The notes under the pieces were generated by a model, which was not told the origin of the DNA, ran no database searches, and saw only the letters and a list, made by a program, of their open reading frames with translations. Positions 1 through 7,567 of a stretch of 22,041 nt of DNA are shown one piece after another (position 1 is the stretch's first letter; every line of letters starts with the position of its first letter). A program made the position numbers and the translations under genes. Source of the DNA: Chloroflexi bacterium UBA4733 (GTDB lineage Bacteria; Chloroflexota; UBA4733); NCBI GenBank assembly GCA_002404055.1, contig DHIZ01000022.1, positions 21,334 to 43,374 on the forward strand. The letters run 5' to 3'.

Positions 1-858
1 TCCCTCAAGAAGCCGGAGTACCTGCGCCTGGCGCGCGAGTCGGCGGCCTTCTACAACGCCTGGTTCCCGGACAACGATTCCGGCGGCGTCTACTTCAACG
101 TGCTGGCCAACGGCATCCCCTACCTGTTGGGGACGGAACGCCTGAAGGGCAGCCACTCGATGTCGGGCTACCACTCCTTCGAGCTGTGCTACCTGGCTTC
201 GATCTACACCAACTTGCTGCTAACGAAGCAGCCGATGGACTTCTACTTCAAGCCCCAGCCTGGCGGCTTCAAAGACAACATCCTGCGCGTGCAGCCGGAC
301 ATCTTGCCGCCCGGCAGCGTCAAGATCGAGGCGGTCTGGATCAACGGCGAGCGGTACGCCGACTTTGACGCCGAGGCACTGACGATCAACCTGCCGGTCA
401 CTGAGGAGGCCCCGGCGCCGCACACCTTGCAGTATCGCCCAGCCTGGGCCGGCAACCCGCGCCAGATACCGCCGACGGAGAAGCAGGAGTTGCGCGTGCG
501 GGTACGCATCGCTCCGGCAGGGCTGCCCTACGACATGAAGCTCTCCATGCAGGGCAATTCGGCCGAACTGCTGCTGGAAGGCAACCTGGATGAAGGCGCC
601 GTGCTGGCCTTCAAGCAGGAGCTGGATCGCGTCGTGGCCGCCAAGCCCAAGCGATTGGTACTGCTGGCGGAAGACCTCACTTCCCTCTCCAAGGAGTGCG
701 GCCGTGTGCTGGTGTTCTTCCAGAACAAGATCGGCATAGACACGGACATCTACGTGGTTGCCGCCAACGATGAGGTGCGCTCGGTCCTCAGCGACCTGGA
801 GTTGCTTGACGACGTGACGCTGGTCGGTTCGACCGACGAGATACCCAGCCAGAGCTAG
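1..858 (+). CDS. AGE-like barrel domain fused to C-terminal STAS domain (5' truncated by window)
   Basis: The reading frame is open from base 1 to the TAG at 856-858, giving 285 visible residues; the start lies outside the window. The first ~80 residues resemble the last helices of an N-acylglucosamine 2-epimerase/thioredoxin-associated (alpha/alpha)6 barrel: a GGVYFN strand near residue 28 and KGSHSMSGYHSFELCYLA near residues 46-63. A beta-rich linker follows (~75-175, with VWINGERYADFDAEAL). From about residue 179 to the end the sequence reads as a STAS domain: an opening strand with hydrophobic residues, then GNLDEG, FKQELDRVV, RLVLLAEDLTSLSKECGRVLV and a final DLELLDDVTLVGS. STAS domains usually take part in anti-sigma or kinase partner switching, or sit on SulP transporters. 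The usual phosphorylatable Ser may be one of the residues in the LTSLSKE loop. Joining a sugar-isomerase-like barrel to STAS is unusual. The barrel assignment is moderate because its N-terminal part is missing; the STAS call is firmer. Confidence 0.6.
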   Translation, partial: SLKKPEYLRLARESAAFYNAWFPDNDSGGVYFNVLANGIPYLLGTERLKGSHSMSGYHSFELCYLASIYTNLLLTKQPMDFYFKPQPGGFKDNILRVQPDILPPGSVKIEAVWINGERYADFDAEALTINLPVTEEAPAPHTLQYRPAWAGNPRQIPPTEKQELRVRVRIAPAGLPYDMKLSMQGNSAELLLEGNLDEGAVLAFKQELDRVVAAKPKRLVLLAEDLTSLSKECGRVLVFFQNKIGIDTDIYVVAANDEVRSVLSDLELLDDVTLVGSTDEIPSQS

Positions 859-887
859 GATTCCACGCTCAGCCAGTGGTGTCTGAG

Positions 888-920
888 CAAGGGGCGGTTG
901 CGGGATGCAACCGCCCCTTG
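888..920 (+). terminator. Intrinsic terminator after the AGE-STAS gene
   Basis: A perfect 14-bp stem (888-901 pairing with 907-920) encloses a 5-nt loop and starts 29 nt after the stop codon. It is followed by a modest T-rich tail (TTGTTGTT). A second outer pairing (CTGAGC at 883-888 with GCTCAG at 927-932) could extend the structure. The stem is strong enough to separate the STAS gene from the genes downstream. Confidence 0.85.
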
Positions 921-1096
921 TTGTTCGCTCAGGCCGAACGAGGGTGGCAACGATCCTTGGCGTGGGCCACTACGGAAACATCATTCAACGACGCACTGTT
1001 ACAGTAACATTGCCCGTATGCGTTGAGTAACGCTTCGCTGAGTTGAATGACCAGTGGTCAACATCACCCGAATCGGCCAAAGATGGCATGGCGGTG

Positions 1097-1105
1097 TGTT
1101 ACAAT
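1097..1105 (+). promoter_or_regulatory. Candidate extended -10 promoter element
   Basis: TGTTACAAT at 1097-1105 fits an extended -10 (TGn followed by TACAAT). No good -35 is found 16-18 nt upstream, as expected if the extended -10 compensates. Transcription would start near 1112, leaving a leader of about 100 nt before the GTG start at 1213. The element overlaps one of the GTTAC boxes, so a regulator bound there could block RNA polymerase. Confidence 0.4.
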
Positions 1106-1212
1106 ACGTCCACAGCGTAACCGGTCGTGTTTTGGACACAGGGATAGGAAAGCGCTGTTGTCCATCCGTTTTGCATCGTGCGTTGTCATCGCGCCGAGTT
1201 CTGGAGGAGCCT

Positions 1213-3627
1213 GTGACCGATCAACACCTACGCCAGACCCCGGCGCGCCGTCGCGTGCAGCTTTTCGGTTTGATGCTGATTATGGCCTGTTCGCTGGGTT
1301 TGCTCGCCTACGTCGGCTACGGCGAGACGTGGCGCACCTACCCGAAGTTCGAGTTGGAGCGCCTGGCGGCGCAAGGCGAGACCGTCAAGAATGCCATGGA
1401 TCCCTTCCTGATGGCCGGTCTTCCCGTCAGCGAGTTCCCGGGTTTCGTGCCGTTGACCAGGCCGCTCCTGGCCTCCGACGCCTCTGTCGGCGCGATTTAC
1501 GTGGTCGACCCGAAGGGCGCCGTCCTGCAGTCCGACGCCCAGTCCGGTGCGCCTGCGTATGTGCCGACGGCCTTCCTGGCGAGCAACCTGCAAGCTTCCA
1601 ATAACCATTTCACAATCTCGGAGAGCCCGACAGCCTACAAGGTGGCTTTGCCGATCAACAATAAGGTCGAGGCAGTCGGCCAGATTGTCCTCATCATGCC
1701 GAAATCGGCCACGTCCGCCAAAATTGACAGCGCGTTTGTTCGCCCCGTCGCGCTAGCGGGCGGCGGGTTACTGCTGGTTTTCCTGGTCATCAGCCTGTTG
1801 TTGATTAGCCGCTCGTCAGTGCATCCTCGGCGTGCTCTTGGTGTGAGCTACGGCGTGGTGTTCTTCATTATGGCGGTCGTGGTCGTCAGCTCTCTGGTTA
1901 ACATCTATTCCGAGGGTATCCGCAACAAGACGGATGCCCTGGCGAACTCCCTGAGTGAGCGCCTGTCCAGCCCACTGCAACTGGGTCTCGATCTGAGCGA
2001 CTTTAGCCAGGTGGATACCGTCTTTCAGGAGTACAAGACGCTTTACCCTGATTTGAGCTACGTGGCGCTGACCGATGGCAGGCAGATACTCCTGGATTCG
2101 GTCACGTCGCGGGTGGGCACGCAATGGACGCCGGCGTCTAGTGACTATGAATACTCCTCGCCGTTGCACGGCGGCCCGGCAGGAAGCAGTCTGGCCGTGC
2201 GGGCCGGCATACCGAAGAGCGTGATTTACCAGGAAGTCTGGCGCAGCGGCAAGAACTTCTTCGTGCTGTTCCTGGCGTCCGGCCTGATCGCGATGCTCTT
2301 TTTCGACCTGCTCAATACGCTCACGACGGTTCCGTCCGGTGGTCTTGCCAGCGCGGAGACGCGGCGAGCGTTTCAGGAAGGGATCGTGCTGCCCTTCCTC
2401 TTCCTGGCGATCTTCGTAGAGGCGTTCGCTAACTCCTTTATGCCGCAGCACCTGCAAGCGTTGGCGCGAGCGAGCGGCCTAAGTTCGAGTATCGTTTCGG
2501 CACAGTTCACGGTGTACTATGCTGCACTGGCCCTGGCACTGATTCCCGCTGGCCGCTACGTTGAGAGTGGTCGCTTGAAGAGCATCCTTGTGCTGGGTTC
2601 GGTGCTTGAGGTCACGAGTCTGTTGCTCATGGCTAGGGTGTCCAACAGCTACGCCATGTTCCCTATCCGGGCAATGGCCGGCGCGGCCCACGGCATCCTG
2701 GCGACCAGCGTTCAGTCCTACCTCATTCTGCTGGCGTCGCAAAATCAGGTGACGAGGGGCGCCTCGCGCTTCCTCTTCACCTATAACAGTGGCATCATTT
2801 CCGGTTCGGCCATCGGCGCTCTCCTGGCCGTGTACATGGGCTTTAACGGTGTTTTCACGCTGGCAGCGGTGCTGGCGATGGGCGTCCTGTTGTTCGGTGT
2901 ACGCCTGCTGCCGAACACGCTTGATGCCCGGGAAGCCACGCACGTCGTAGTGGCAAGGGCGCAACCGCCATTCATCCCGAGTCTCGGGCGAGCGGTGAGC
3001 GATTTCGGCTTCGTCAGCGTGGTGCTTCTCGTTGGTATTCCCGCCAAAATCGTCAATGCGGGTGTGATCGCCTTTGCGCTCCCGCTGCTCTTGTCTCGCC
3101 AGTCGGTACCGGTGGAGGACATCGGCCAGTACATGATGCTCTATCCCATCGGCATCCTCTTGATGAGTTTGATGGTGACACGGATCGTGACGAGGCTTGG
3201 GCAGCCGCGCAAGGCCCTGATCGTCGGCACGGTCGTCGGCGCCGCCGCGGTGGTGGAAATTGGCCTGATGGGCTGGAAGGGTCTGGGTGGCGCCGACGCC
3301 GCCGCCTTCACCACCTTCTTCCTGATCAGCGGTATCTTCATCCTTGGCCTGGCGCACGGCATGATCAATGCGCCGATGGTCTCCTTCGTGGCCTCGACAG
3401 CCGCTGCTGAGCGTCTGGGACGCAGCACGGCGAACTCGATTTACCGATTCGTGGAGCGGCTGGGCCACATGGCCGGGCCGATCCTGATCAGCCAGCTCCT
3501 GTTTGTTGGTCAGCAGAACGCCATCGCCATCATGTGGGTTGGCCTGCCGATTGTCGTTCTCGGCGTCTTCTTCTGGATCGATTCAGGACGTCGGTACGCC
3601 GCCAAGATGCGACTCTCGATCAGCTAA
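1213..3627 (+). CDS. MFS transporter with two tandem N-terminal extracytoplasmic sensor domains
   Basis: The protein has 804 residues, about twice a normal MFS protein. The GTG at 1213 was chosen because GGAGGAG lies 3 nt upstream, and it places the first membrane segment close to the N-terminus; the frame stays open further upstream without a good ribosome site. Order: TM1 (~15-33); an extracytoplasmic domain (~34-172) with PAS/Cache-like strands (VGAIYVVDPKGAVLQSD, YKVALPINNKVEAVGQIVLI); TM2 (~176-197); TM3 (~206-228); a second similar domain (~229-345, with YVALTDGRQILLDSV); TM4 (~348-370); then a 12-helix MFS permease (~387-795) with loops such as GRYVESGRLKS. The two outer domains resemble chemoreceptor or histidine kinase sensors, but no kinase, HAMP or GGDEF domain follows, so ligand binding may gate transport. 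It is the first of three closely spaced genes. The substrate cannot be read from sequence. The MFS call is strong and the sensor call good. Confidence 0.8.
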   Translation: MTDQHLRQTPARRRVQLFGLMLIMACSLGLLAYVGYGETWRTYPKFELERLAAQGETVKNAMDPFLMAGLPVSEFPGFVPLTRPLLASDASVGAIYVVDPKGAVLQSDAQSGAPAYVPTAFLASNLQASNNHFTISESPTAYKVALPINNKVEAVGQIVLIMPKSATSAKIDSAFVRPVALAGGGLLLVFLVISLLLISRSSVHPRRALGVSYGVVFFIMAVVVVSSLVNIYSEGIRNKTDALANSLSERLSSPLQLGLDLSDFSQVDTVFQEYKTLYPDLSYVALTDGRQILLDSVTSRVGTQWTPASSDYEYSSPLHGGPAGSSLAVRAGIPKSVIYQEVWRSGKNFFVLFLASGLIAMLFFDLLNTLTTVPSGGLASAETRRAFQEGIVLPFLFLAIFVEAFANSFMPQHLQALARASGLSSSIVSAQFTVYYAALALALIPAGRYVESGRLKSILVLGSVLEVTSLLLMARVSNSYAMFPIRAMAGAAHGILATSVQSYLILLASQNQVTRGASRFLFTYNSGIISGSAIGALLAVYMGFNGVFTLAAVLAMGVLLFGVRLLPNTLDAREATHVVVARAQPPFIPSLGRAVSDFGFVSVVLLVGIPAKIVNAGVIAFALPLLLSRQSVPVEDIGQYMMLYPIGILLMSLMVTRIVTRLGQPRKALIVGTVVGAAAVVEIGLMGWKGLGGADAAAFTTFFLISGIFILGLAHGMINAPMVSFVASTAAAERLGRSTANSIYRFVERLGHMAGPILISQLLFVGQQNAIAIMWVGLPIVVLGVFFWIDSGRRYAAKMRLSIS

Positions 3628-3696
3628 AGGCGAACGTACGCCGGTACCTGTGGGGCGGGAAAGGGCTTTGGCGGCAATCTTGGAAGGGCAAGCACC

Positions 3697-5004
3697 ATGG
3701 TAACAACACCCAGATCATCGGTTGCCGTTAGCCGGCGCCAGTTGCTGCTGGCGTCCGCGGCGGTCGGCGTCCTTGGCGGCAGCTCCCCGTTGCTCGCGCG
3801 GGCCGCCGCGACGCCGACTGGCAATCTGCCGGTGCTGGCGTCCGGGCCGGGCCAGACGGCCGTTACCTCTCCGCTCGTGAGTGCCGGTGTTGACCCGAAG
3901 AAGCTCACATGGGTGCAGTTGACGCCAAGGACCCTTGCCGATTGGACGCTCACAGAAGACGCGCCGGATGGCAACCGCTTCACGCTGGCGCCAAACAACC
4001 TGGCGAAATTGACCGGGGCGCCGAAACGGGTCCTGGTCATATTTACCAAGCCGTTGAACAGCTTCGATGACACTCTGGCCAAGATTCTGAGCGTCTTCAC
4101 CGAGAAGCAAGTGCCGGTATCGGTGACGCTCATTAATGTTAACCAGAAGGACGCCCTGTTGAAGGCCGCGCTGACCGTCGGTGAGTCGGAGAAGTTCGAT
4201 CTCCTGGCCCCCATGGGGTCGGAAGTGACGCAGAGCGTCCACGATGCCTACCAGGGTGGTGTACTGCCGGTGTTGTCGCTCTTCACCAAAGACCCTGTGC
4301 TGCAGGGTTACCTCAAGGACTTCAATACAGGCAGTGGCACAAACCTGGCCTACTGTACCAACGCGGTCCCGATTGAAGTGCAGATGACCTACCTACGCCA
4401 ACTGAAGGCCGACGTCAAGAACATTGCCGTTCTGTACTCCGACACCAGCCGCAGCACCATCGAGGCGCAGGTCACGCCGCTGAAGGCGATTGCCACCCAG
4501 CAAGGGATCAACGTACTTGAGGTCATTGTCCATAGTGATACGAACCCGGCCCCGGAATTCAACGTGGAGGTACCCAAGGCAATCACGGCAATGAAGGTGA
4601 ACGATCCGACTCTGCAAAGCAGTGTCTTCTGGGCAACCGGCACCACCGCGGTGATCAACTCGATTGGCTTGCTGAGCCGGCTTGCCGGTGCGTTGCCCAT
4701 GTTGAGCGTCTACCCTGACCTTGTGAGGCAAGGCAGTGGCAGCGCCATCCTTTCGGTCGGCGTCGCCAACGTCAACCTTGGCCTGTTGGACGCCAACTAC
4801 ATGCTCGACATTCTCTACAACGGGAAGACGCCGGCTACCTTGAAGGCCGGTGTCGTTTCCCCCCCGGACCTGGCGATCAGTTTTATGAAGTCCCGCCAGA
4901 TCGGGCTCAAGATTCCCTTCGGGTTCTTTGAGAACGCCGGCTTCGTGTATGATCATAATGGCAAGGCGGTGCGCTCCAACGGTCAAACCGTCGCGACTGC
5001 CTGA
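3697..5004 (+). CDS. Tat-exported ABC-type substrate-binding protein (PF04392-like)
   Basis: The protein has 435 residues. The ATG at 3697 is preceded by GGAAGG at the right distance. The N-terminus is a twin-arginine signal: SRRQLLLAS with Arg13-Arg14, a hydrophobic stretch (19-34) and a likely cleavage site near residues 36-38. From about residue 109 (RVLVIFTKPLNSFDDTL) to about 430 the sequence has the two-lobe periplasmic-binding fold of the ABC_sub_bind family (TrpX-like): LRQLKADVKNIAVLYS near 230, a middle hinge, then LLDANYMLDILYNGKTPATL close to the end. In Gram-positive and other bacteria this family binds amino acids or similar solutes and normally sits beside an ABC permease and ATPase. 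None is present here; the neighbours are a sensor-MFS gene (69-nt gap) and a TAXI receptor gene (28-nt gap). It may deliver ligand to the MFS sensor domains, which is inference. The ligand is unknown. Confidence 0.75.
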   Translation: MVTTPRSSVAVSRRQLLLASAAVGVLGGSSPLLARAAATPTGNLPVLASGPGQTAVTSPLVSAGVDPKKLTWVQLTPRTLADWTLTEDAPDGNRFTLAPNNLAKLTGAPKRVLVIFTKPLNSFDDTLAKILSVFTEKQVPVSVTLINVNQKDALLKAALTVGESEKFDLLAPMGSEVTQSVHDAYQGGVLPVLSLFTKDPVLQGYLKDFNTGSGTNLAYCTNAVPIEVQMTYLRQLKADVKNIAVLYSDTSRSTIEAQVTPLKAIATQQGINVLEVIVHSDTNPAPEFNVEVPKAITAMKVNDPTLQSSVFWATGTTAVINSIGLLSRLAGALPMLSVYPDLVRQGSGSAILSVGVANVNLGLLDANYMLDILYNGKTPATLKAGVVSPPDLAISFMKSRQIGLKIPFGFFENAGFVYDHNGKAVRSNGQTVATA

Positions 5005-5032
5005 TATCCTAGAAGACGCGAGAGAAATAGCA

Positions 5033-6487
5033 ATGGCGGTGACTCAAAGGAGGCGCGGACTCCTGCACGCGCATGGTCAAGCGCGGCAGCGATATATCCT
5101 GCTCCTGGTGACGCTCTTCGTCCCGGCGATACTCCTGTTGGTGATTGGCGGCTTGCTGTTACGCAGCAAGGTGGCGACCACGACCTACCACCTCACGATG
5201 ACGACCGGCAGCTTCTCCGGAGCGAACTATTCGTTGGCCCAGCAATACCTGGTTCCCGGCGCCCAGGCACAACACGTCGACCTGACCTTCGTCGCCACCG
5301 GCGGTTCAGAGGACACGCTGAATGCTGTGCAGAGCGGCAAGGTCCAGGTTGCTATCGTTGATGGTGGCCTCAGCCCCGTGGGGCGCGGAGACGTGCGCGA
5401 GGTGGTGCCGATCTTCGAGACAGCGTTACATGTGCTCATGAAGCGGGACATTTATGATCAGCTGATCGCCACGGGCGATATTCGCGCAGGCTTCCGCGGC
5501 AAGACGATCAGCCTCAGCGATGTCGGCAGCGGGACGCATACCTTCGGCGCCATCGTGCTCAACTACCTGGGAATTAAGCCGACGGACTATGTGGAAAAGC
5601 CGGCAAGCGTCGCGTTCCTCACGGACCCGAAAATGACTGCTGCGCAGATTCCGGACATTGTCTTTGCAGCGTCCCTCTTACCATCGCCAGTGGCGTTGCG
5701 TCTGGTGCGGGATTTTGATTACCGTCTGTATCCCTTGAGTTTTGTCGATGCCTTCCGCCTGCAGGACAAGGCCGCCTACGGTGTCCCCATTCCGCTGGGT
5801 ACGTACGGTATCTCACCCGATGTGCCGCCGACCGATGTTGTGACCTTGGGCCGGCGCCTCCTCGTCGTTGCCAACAAGAACGTTCCTGACAAGGCGATCG
5901 AGCAGTTGACGGCGGCGATCTTCGAGAGCGACTTCGCGAAGGTGTTCGATCCGCCGCTGACGACCAAACAGTTCGACCTGTTGCCGGAATTTCCTCCACA
6001 TCCCGGCGCCCTGGCCTACGTCGCCAGCAAATCCCCGATCAGCCAGGATGAGATCAACAATGCTGTGCTCTACATGACCGGTATCGCGGCATGGCTCACC
6101 GTCATCCCCGGCCTGATCTTCCTGATTCGCCGGCCTCTGTCTCGACGTATTCGCCAGATGGGATCGCTGAAAGACTATTTTGTTCAGGTCACCGATGTGG
6201 AAGCACAGGTCTTCGACTGGGAAGAGTCAGGGGTCGTGTCGCTTGCCCGTCCGCTGGAGCTACGCCGGAAGCTTGTCCGGCTAAAACTGGAGGCGATGGA
6301 ACTCTACAAGCAAGGCCGTGTGGAGGACCCCAACCTTCTGGAGGGCTTCCTGGCGCACATCACGGACTTGCGAATCCACCTCGATTCCGTGATCAATTCC
6401 GAGATGCGCGATGGCAGGCTGTCGTCTGACGCTCAACCCGTCGCGGATCGTGCCGCAGTCCCGCCAGAGCCGGTGGAAGTGCGCTAG
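5033..6487 (+). CDS. Membrane-anchored TAXI-family solute-binding protein with cytosolic tail
   Basis: The protein has 484 residues. The ATG at 5033 was preferred because it gives a short basic N-terminus (RRR, residues 6-8) before TM1 (~21-44); the frame is open further upstream, but that would overlap the previous gene. Residues ~50-340 match TRAP-type TAXI solute receptors: TTGSFSGANYSLAQQYL (~58-74), a FVATGGSEDTLNAVQSGKVQVAIVDGG segment, then a lobe with FRGKTISLSDVGSGTHTFGAIVLNYLG. A second TM (~348-368, WLTVIPGLIFLI) follows, then a charged cytosolic tail (~369-484) with a helical, coiled-coil-like region (LRRKLVRLKLEAMELYKQGRVEDPNLLEGFL). Ordinary TAXI receptors are soluble and pair with a TRAP membrane protein, which is absent here. 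The tail could signal or dock inside the cell; this is inference. Its TAG stop shares the CTAG with the convergent moaB-like gene. Confidence 0.75.
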   Translation: MAVTQRRRGLLHAHGQARQRYILLLVTLFVPAILLLVIGGLLLRSKVATTTYHLTMTTGSFSGANYSLAQQYLVPGAQAQHVDLTFVATGGSEDTLNAVQSGKVQVAIVDGGLSPVGRGDVREVVPIFETALHVLMKRDIYDQLIATGDIRAGFRGKTISLSDVGSGTHTFGAIVLNYLGIKPTDYVEKPASVAFLTDPKMTAAQIPDIVFAASLLPSPVALRLVRDFDYRLYPLSFVDAFRLQDKAAYGVPIPLGTYGISPDVPPTDVVTLGRRLLVVANKNVPDKAIEQLTAAIFESDFAKVFDPPLTTKQFDLLPEFPPHPGALAYVASKSPISQDEINNAVLYMTGIAAWLTVIPGLIFLIRRPLSRRIRQMGSLKDYFVQVTDVEAQVFDWEESGVVSLARPLELRRKLVRLKLEAMELYKQGRVEDPNLLEGFLAHITDLRIHLDSVINSEMRDGRLSSDAQPVADRAAVPPEPVEVR

Positions 6488-7011
6488 GCACTGGGGCGCT
6501 CTCCCGACGCCGTCTGGTGCCGGCTCGCCTCGCCGGCGACGAGTTCCACGGCGTGCTGGAGCACCGGAACGATCACCGCCAGACATTCCCGAACCGCTTT
6601 CGGGCTGCCTGGCAGGTTAATGATGAGGGTCCTGCCGCGCACGCCGACCACGGCCCGGCTGAGCATCGCCAGCGGCGTCTGCTGCAGGCTGGCAGCCCGC
6701 ATTGCCTCAGCAATACCCGGCGCTTCGCGCTGCAGCACATCCCGGGTGGCCTCGGGCGTCACGTCGCGTGGGGCGAGCCCCGTTCCGCCTGTCGTGCAAA
6801 TGAGCACAGCCGTATGCTGATCCGCCCATGTTCGCAACCGCGCGGCGATCTCCTCCCGCTCGTCCGGCACAATGGCCGTCGCCACTATCGTGAAGCCGGC
6901 CGCGGCCAGGAGTTCGGCCAGTAACGGGCCGCTGCGATCCTCCACGGCGCCCGCTGCCGCCCGGTCGGAGACGGTGAGCACTGCCGCGCTGAAGCGCTGA
7001 TCGGCACTCAT
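6484..7011 (-). CDS. moaB: Molybdenum cofactor biosynthesis protein MoaB/MogA family
   Basis: The protein has 175 residues, the usual size for MoaB. This family adenylylates molybdopterin (MogA activity) before molybdenum insertion; some MoaB proteins are inactive in this role. Visible motifs are VLTVSDR (11-17), the TTGGTG phosphate/MPT-binding loop (73-78), PRDVTPEA (81-88) with the conserved Asp83, and NLPGSP (132-137). The ATG at 7011 is preceded by a GGGAGCGG ribosome site on the minus strand; a longer reading frame from upstream is less likely because it would run into moaC. The ATG overlaps the TGA of moaC as ATGA (7008-7011), so the two are translationally coupled. The stop is shared as CTAG with the TAXI gene on the opposite strand, leaving no room for a terminator between them. 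Confidence 0.92.
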   Translation of the reverse strand: MSADQRFSAAVLTVSDRAAAGAVEDRSGPLLAELLAAAGFTIVATAIVPDEREEIAARLRTWADQHTAVLICTTGGTGLAPRDVTPEATRDVLQREAPGIAEAMRAASLQQTPLAMLSRAVVGVRGRTLIINLPGSPKAVRECLAVIVPVLQHAVELVAGEASRHQTASGERPSA

Positions 7012-7502
7012 TCCGCTCCCTCCACCGCCCGCCAGGCGCCGCTCTTGCCGCCGGACTTGCTGATCAAGCGCACACGCTCCAGATGGATGGCCCGGTCGAC
7101 GGCTTTGCACATGTCGTAGATCGTCAGCGCAGCCACCGACACGGCGGTGAGCGCTTCCATTTCCGCGCCGGTTTTCCCCACGGTACGCACGCGGACTTCA
7201 ATACCAATGTGATCTACAGAACTGGTGTCGAAGTCGACATCGACGGCGGTCAGGAGCAAGGTGTGGCAGAGAGGAATGATGGTCGAGGTTTGCTTTGCCG
7301 CCATGACCGCAGCCACCTGAGCGACCGCCAGCACGTCACCTTTGGCGATCTGGCGGTCGAGGATCATCGAAAGCGTCGCCGGTTGCAGCCAGACCTCGCC
7401 GCGCGCCACCGCCTCGCGTTCAGTATTCGCCTTGGCGCCGACATCGACCATGTGCGCGCGGCCGCTGCTATCCAGGTGCGTGAAGGGCGACGTGTCGCTC
7501 AT
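7008..7502 (-). CDS. moaC: Cyclic pyranopterin monophosphate synthase MoaC
   Basis: The protein has 164 residues, the family's normal length. MoaC converts the 3',8-cyclo-GTP made by MoaA into cyclic pyranopterin monophosphate, an early step in molybdenum cofactor synthesis. The sequence shows MVDV (18-21), AAKQTSTIIPLCH (68-80), GKTGAEMEALTAVSVAALTIYDMCKAVD (109-136) and KSGGKSG (149-155). Lys54, His80, Asp130 and Lys133 line up with the catalytic or substrate-binding residues known in E. coli (K51, H77, D128, K131). Upstream of the ATG at 7502 there is only a weak purine tract, so the start rests mainly on family length. moaB overlaps the end by 4 nt. No moaA, moaD/E or moeA is in the window. 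The cofactor could serve the molybdopterin protein at 14558. Confidence 0.95.
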   Translation of the reverse strand: MSDTSPFTHLDSSGRAHMVDVGAKANTEREAVARGEVWLQPATLSMILDRQIAKGDVLAVAQVAAVMAAKQTSTIIPLCHTLLLTAVDVDFDTSSVDHIGIEVRVRTVGKTGAEMEALTAVSVAALTIYDMCKAVDRAIHLERVRLISKSGGKSGAWRAVEGAE

Positions 7503-7567
7503 TGCCGTCTAGGAGGGGAACAGCGCTTCCGCGCGCTGAAGTAGCACAGCACCGTCCGACCGCCGTT

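Larger units (their letters stand above)
859..1212 (+). promoter_or_regulatory. 354-bp intergenic region with a cluster of GTTAC/GTAAC boxes
   Basis: Besides the terminator, this stretch holds five GTTAC or GTAAC pentamers within 125 bp: 998-1002, 1004-1008, 1027-1031, 1098-1102 and 1117-1121. The first two form the perfect 13-bp palindrome TGTTACAGTAACA (997-1009). The fourth lies inside the candidate extended -10 element. The third forms one arm of a short hairpin (GCGTT at 1020-1024 with AACGC at 1029-1033). Only about 0.25 such pentamers would be expected by chance in 125 bp at even base composition. This is a good candidate for an operator region controlling the downstream genes; the regulator is unknown. 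No small gene with a convincing ribosome site is visible here. Confidence 0.4.

Noticed and set aside
1054..1212. Longer N-terminus for the sensor-MFS protein
   Set aside because: The extension has no ribosome site and would put ~50 extra residues before TM1; the GTG at 1213 has GGAGGAG just upstream.
2479..3468. Long minus-strand frame of 329 codons opposite the MFS gene
   Set aside because: Its product is charge-rich and low-complexity (many His, Arg, Gln), as expected from an antisense frame of a GC-rich membrane gene, and it lies fully inside a convincing gene.
7012..7110. Longer N-terminus for the MoaB-like protein
   Set aside because: It would run deep into moaC; the ATGA coupling and ribosome site favour the start at 7011.
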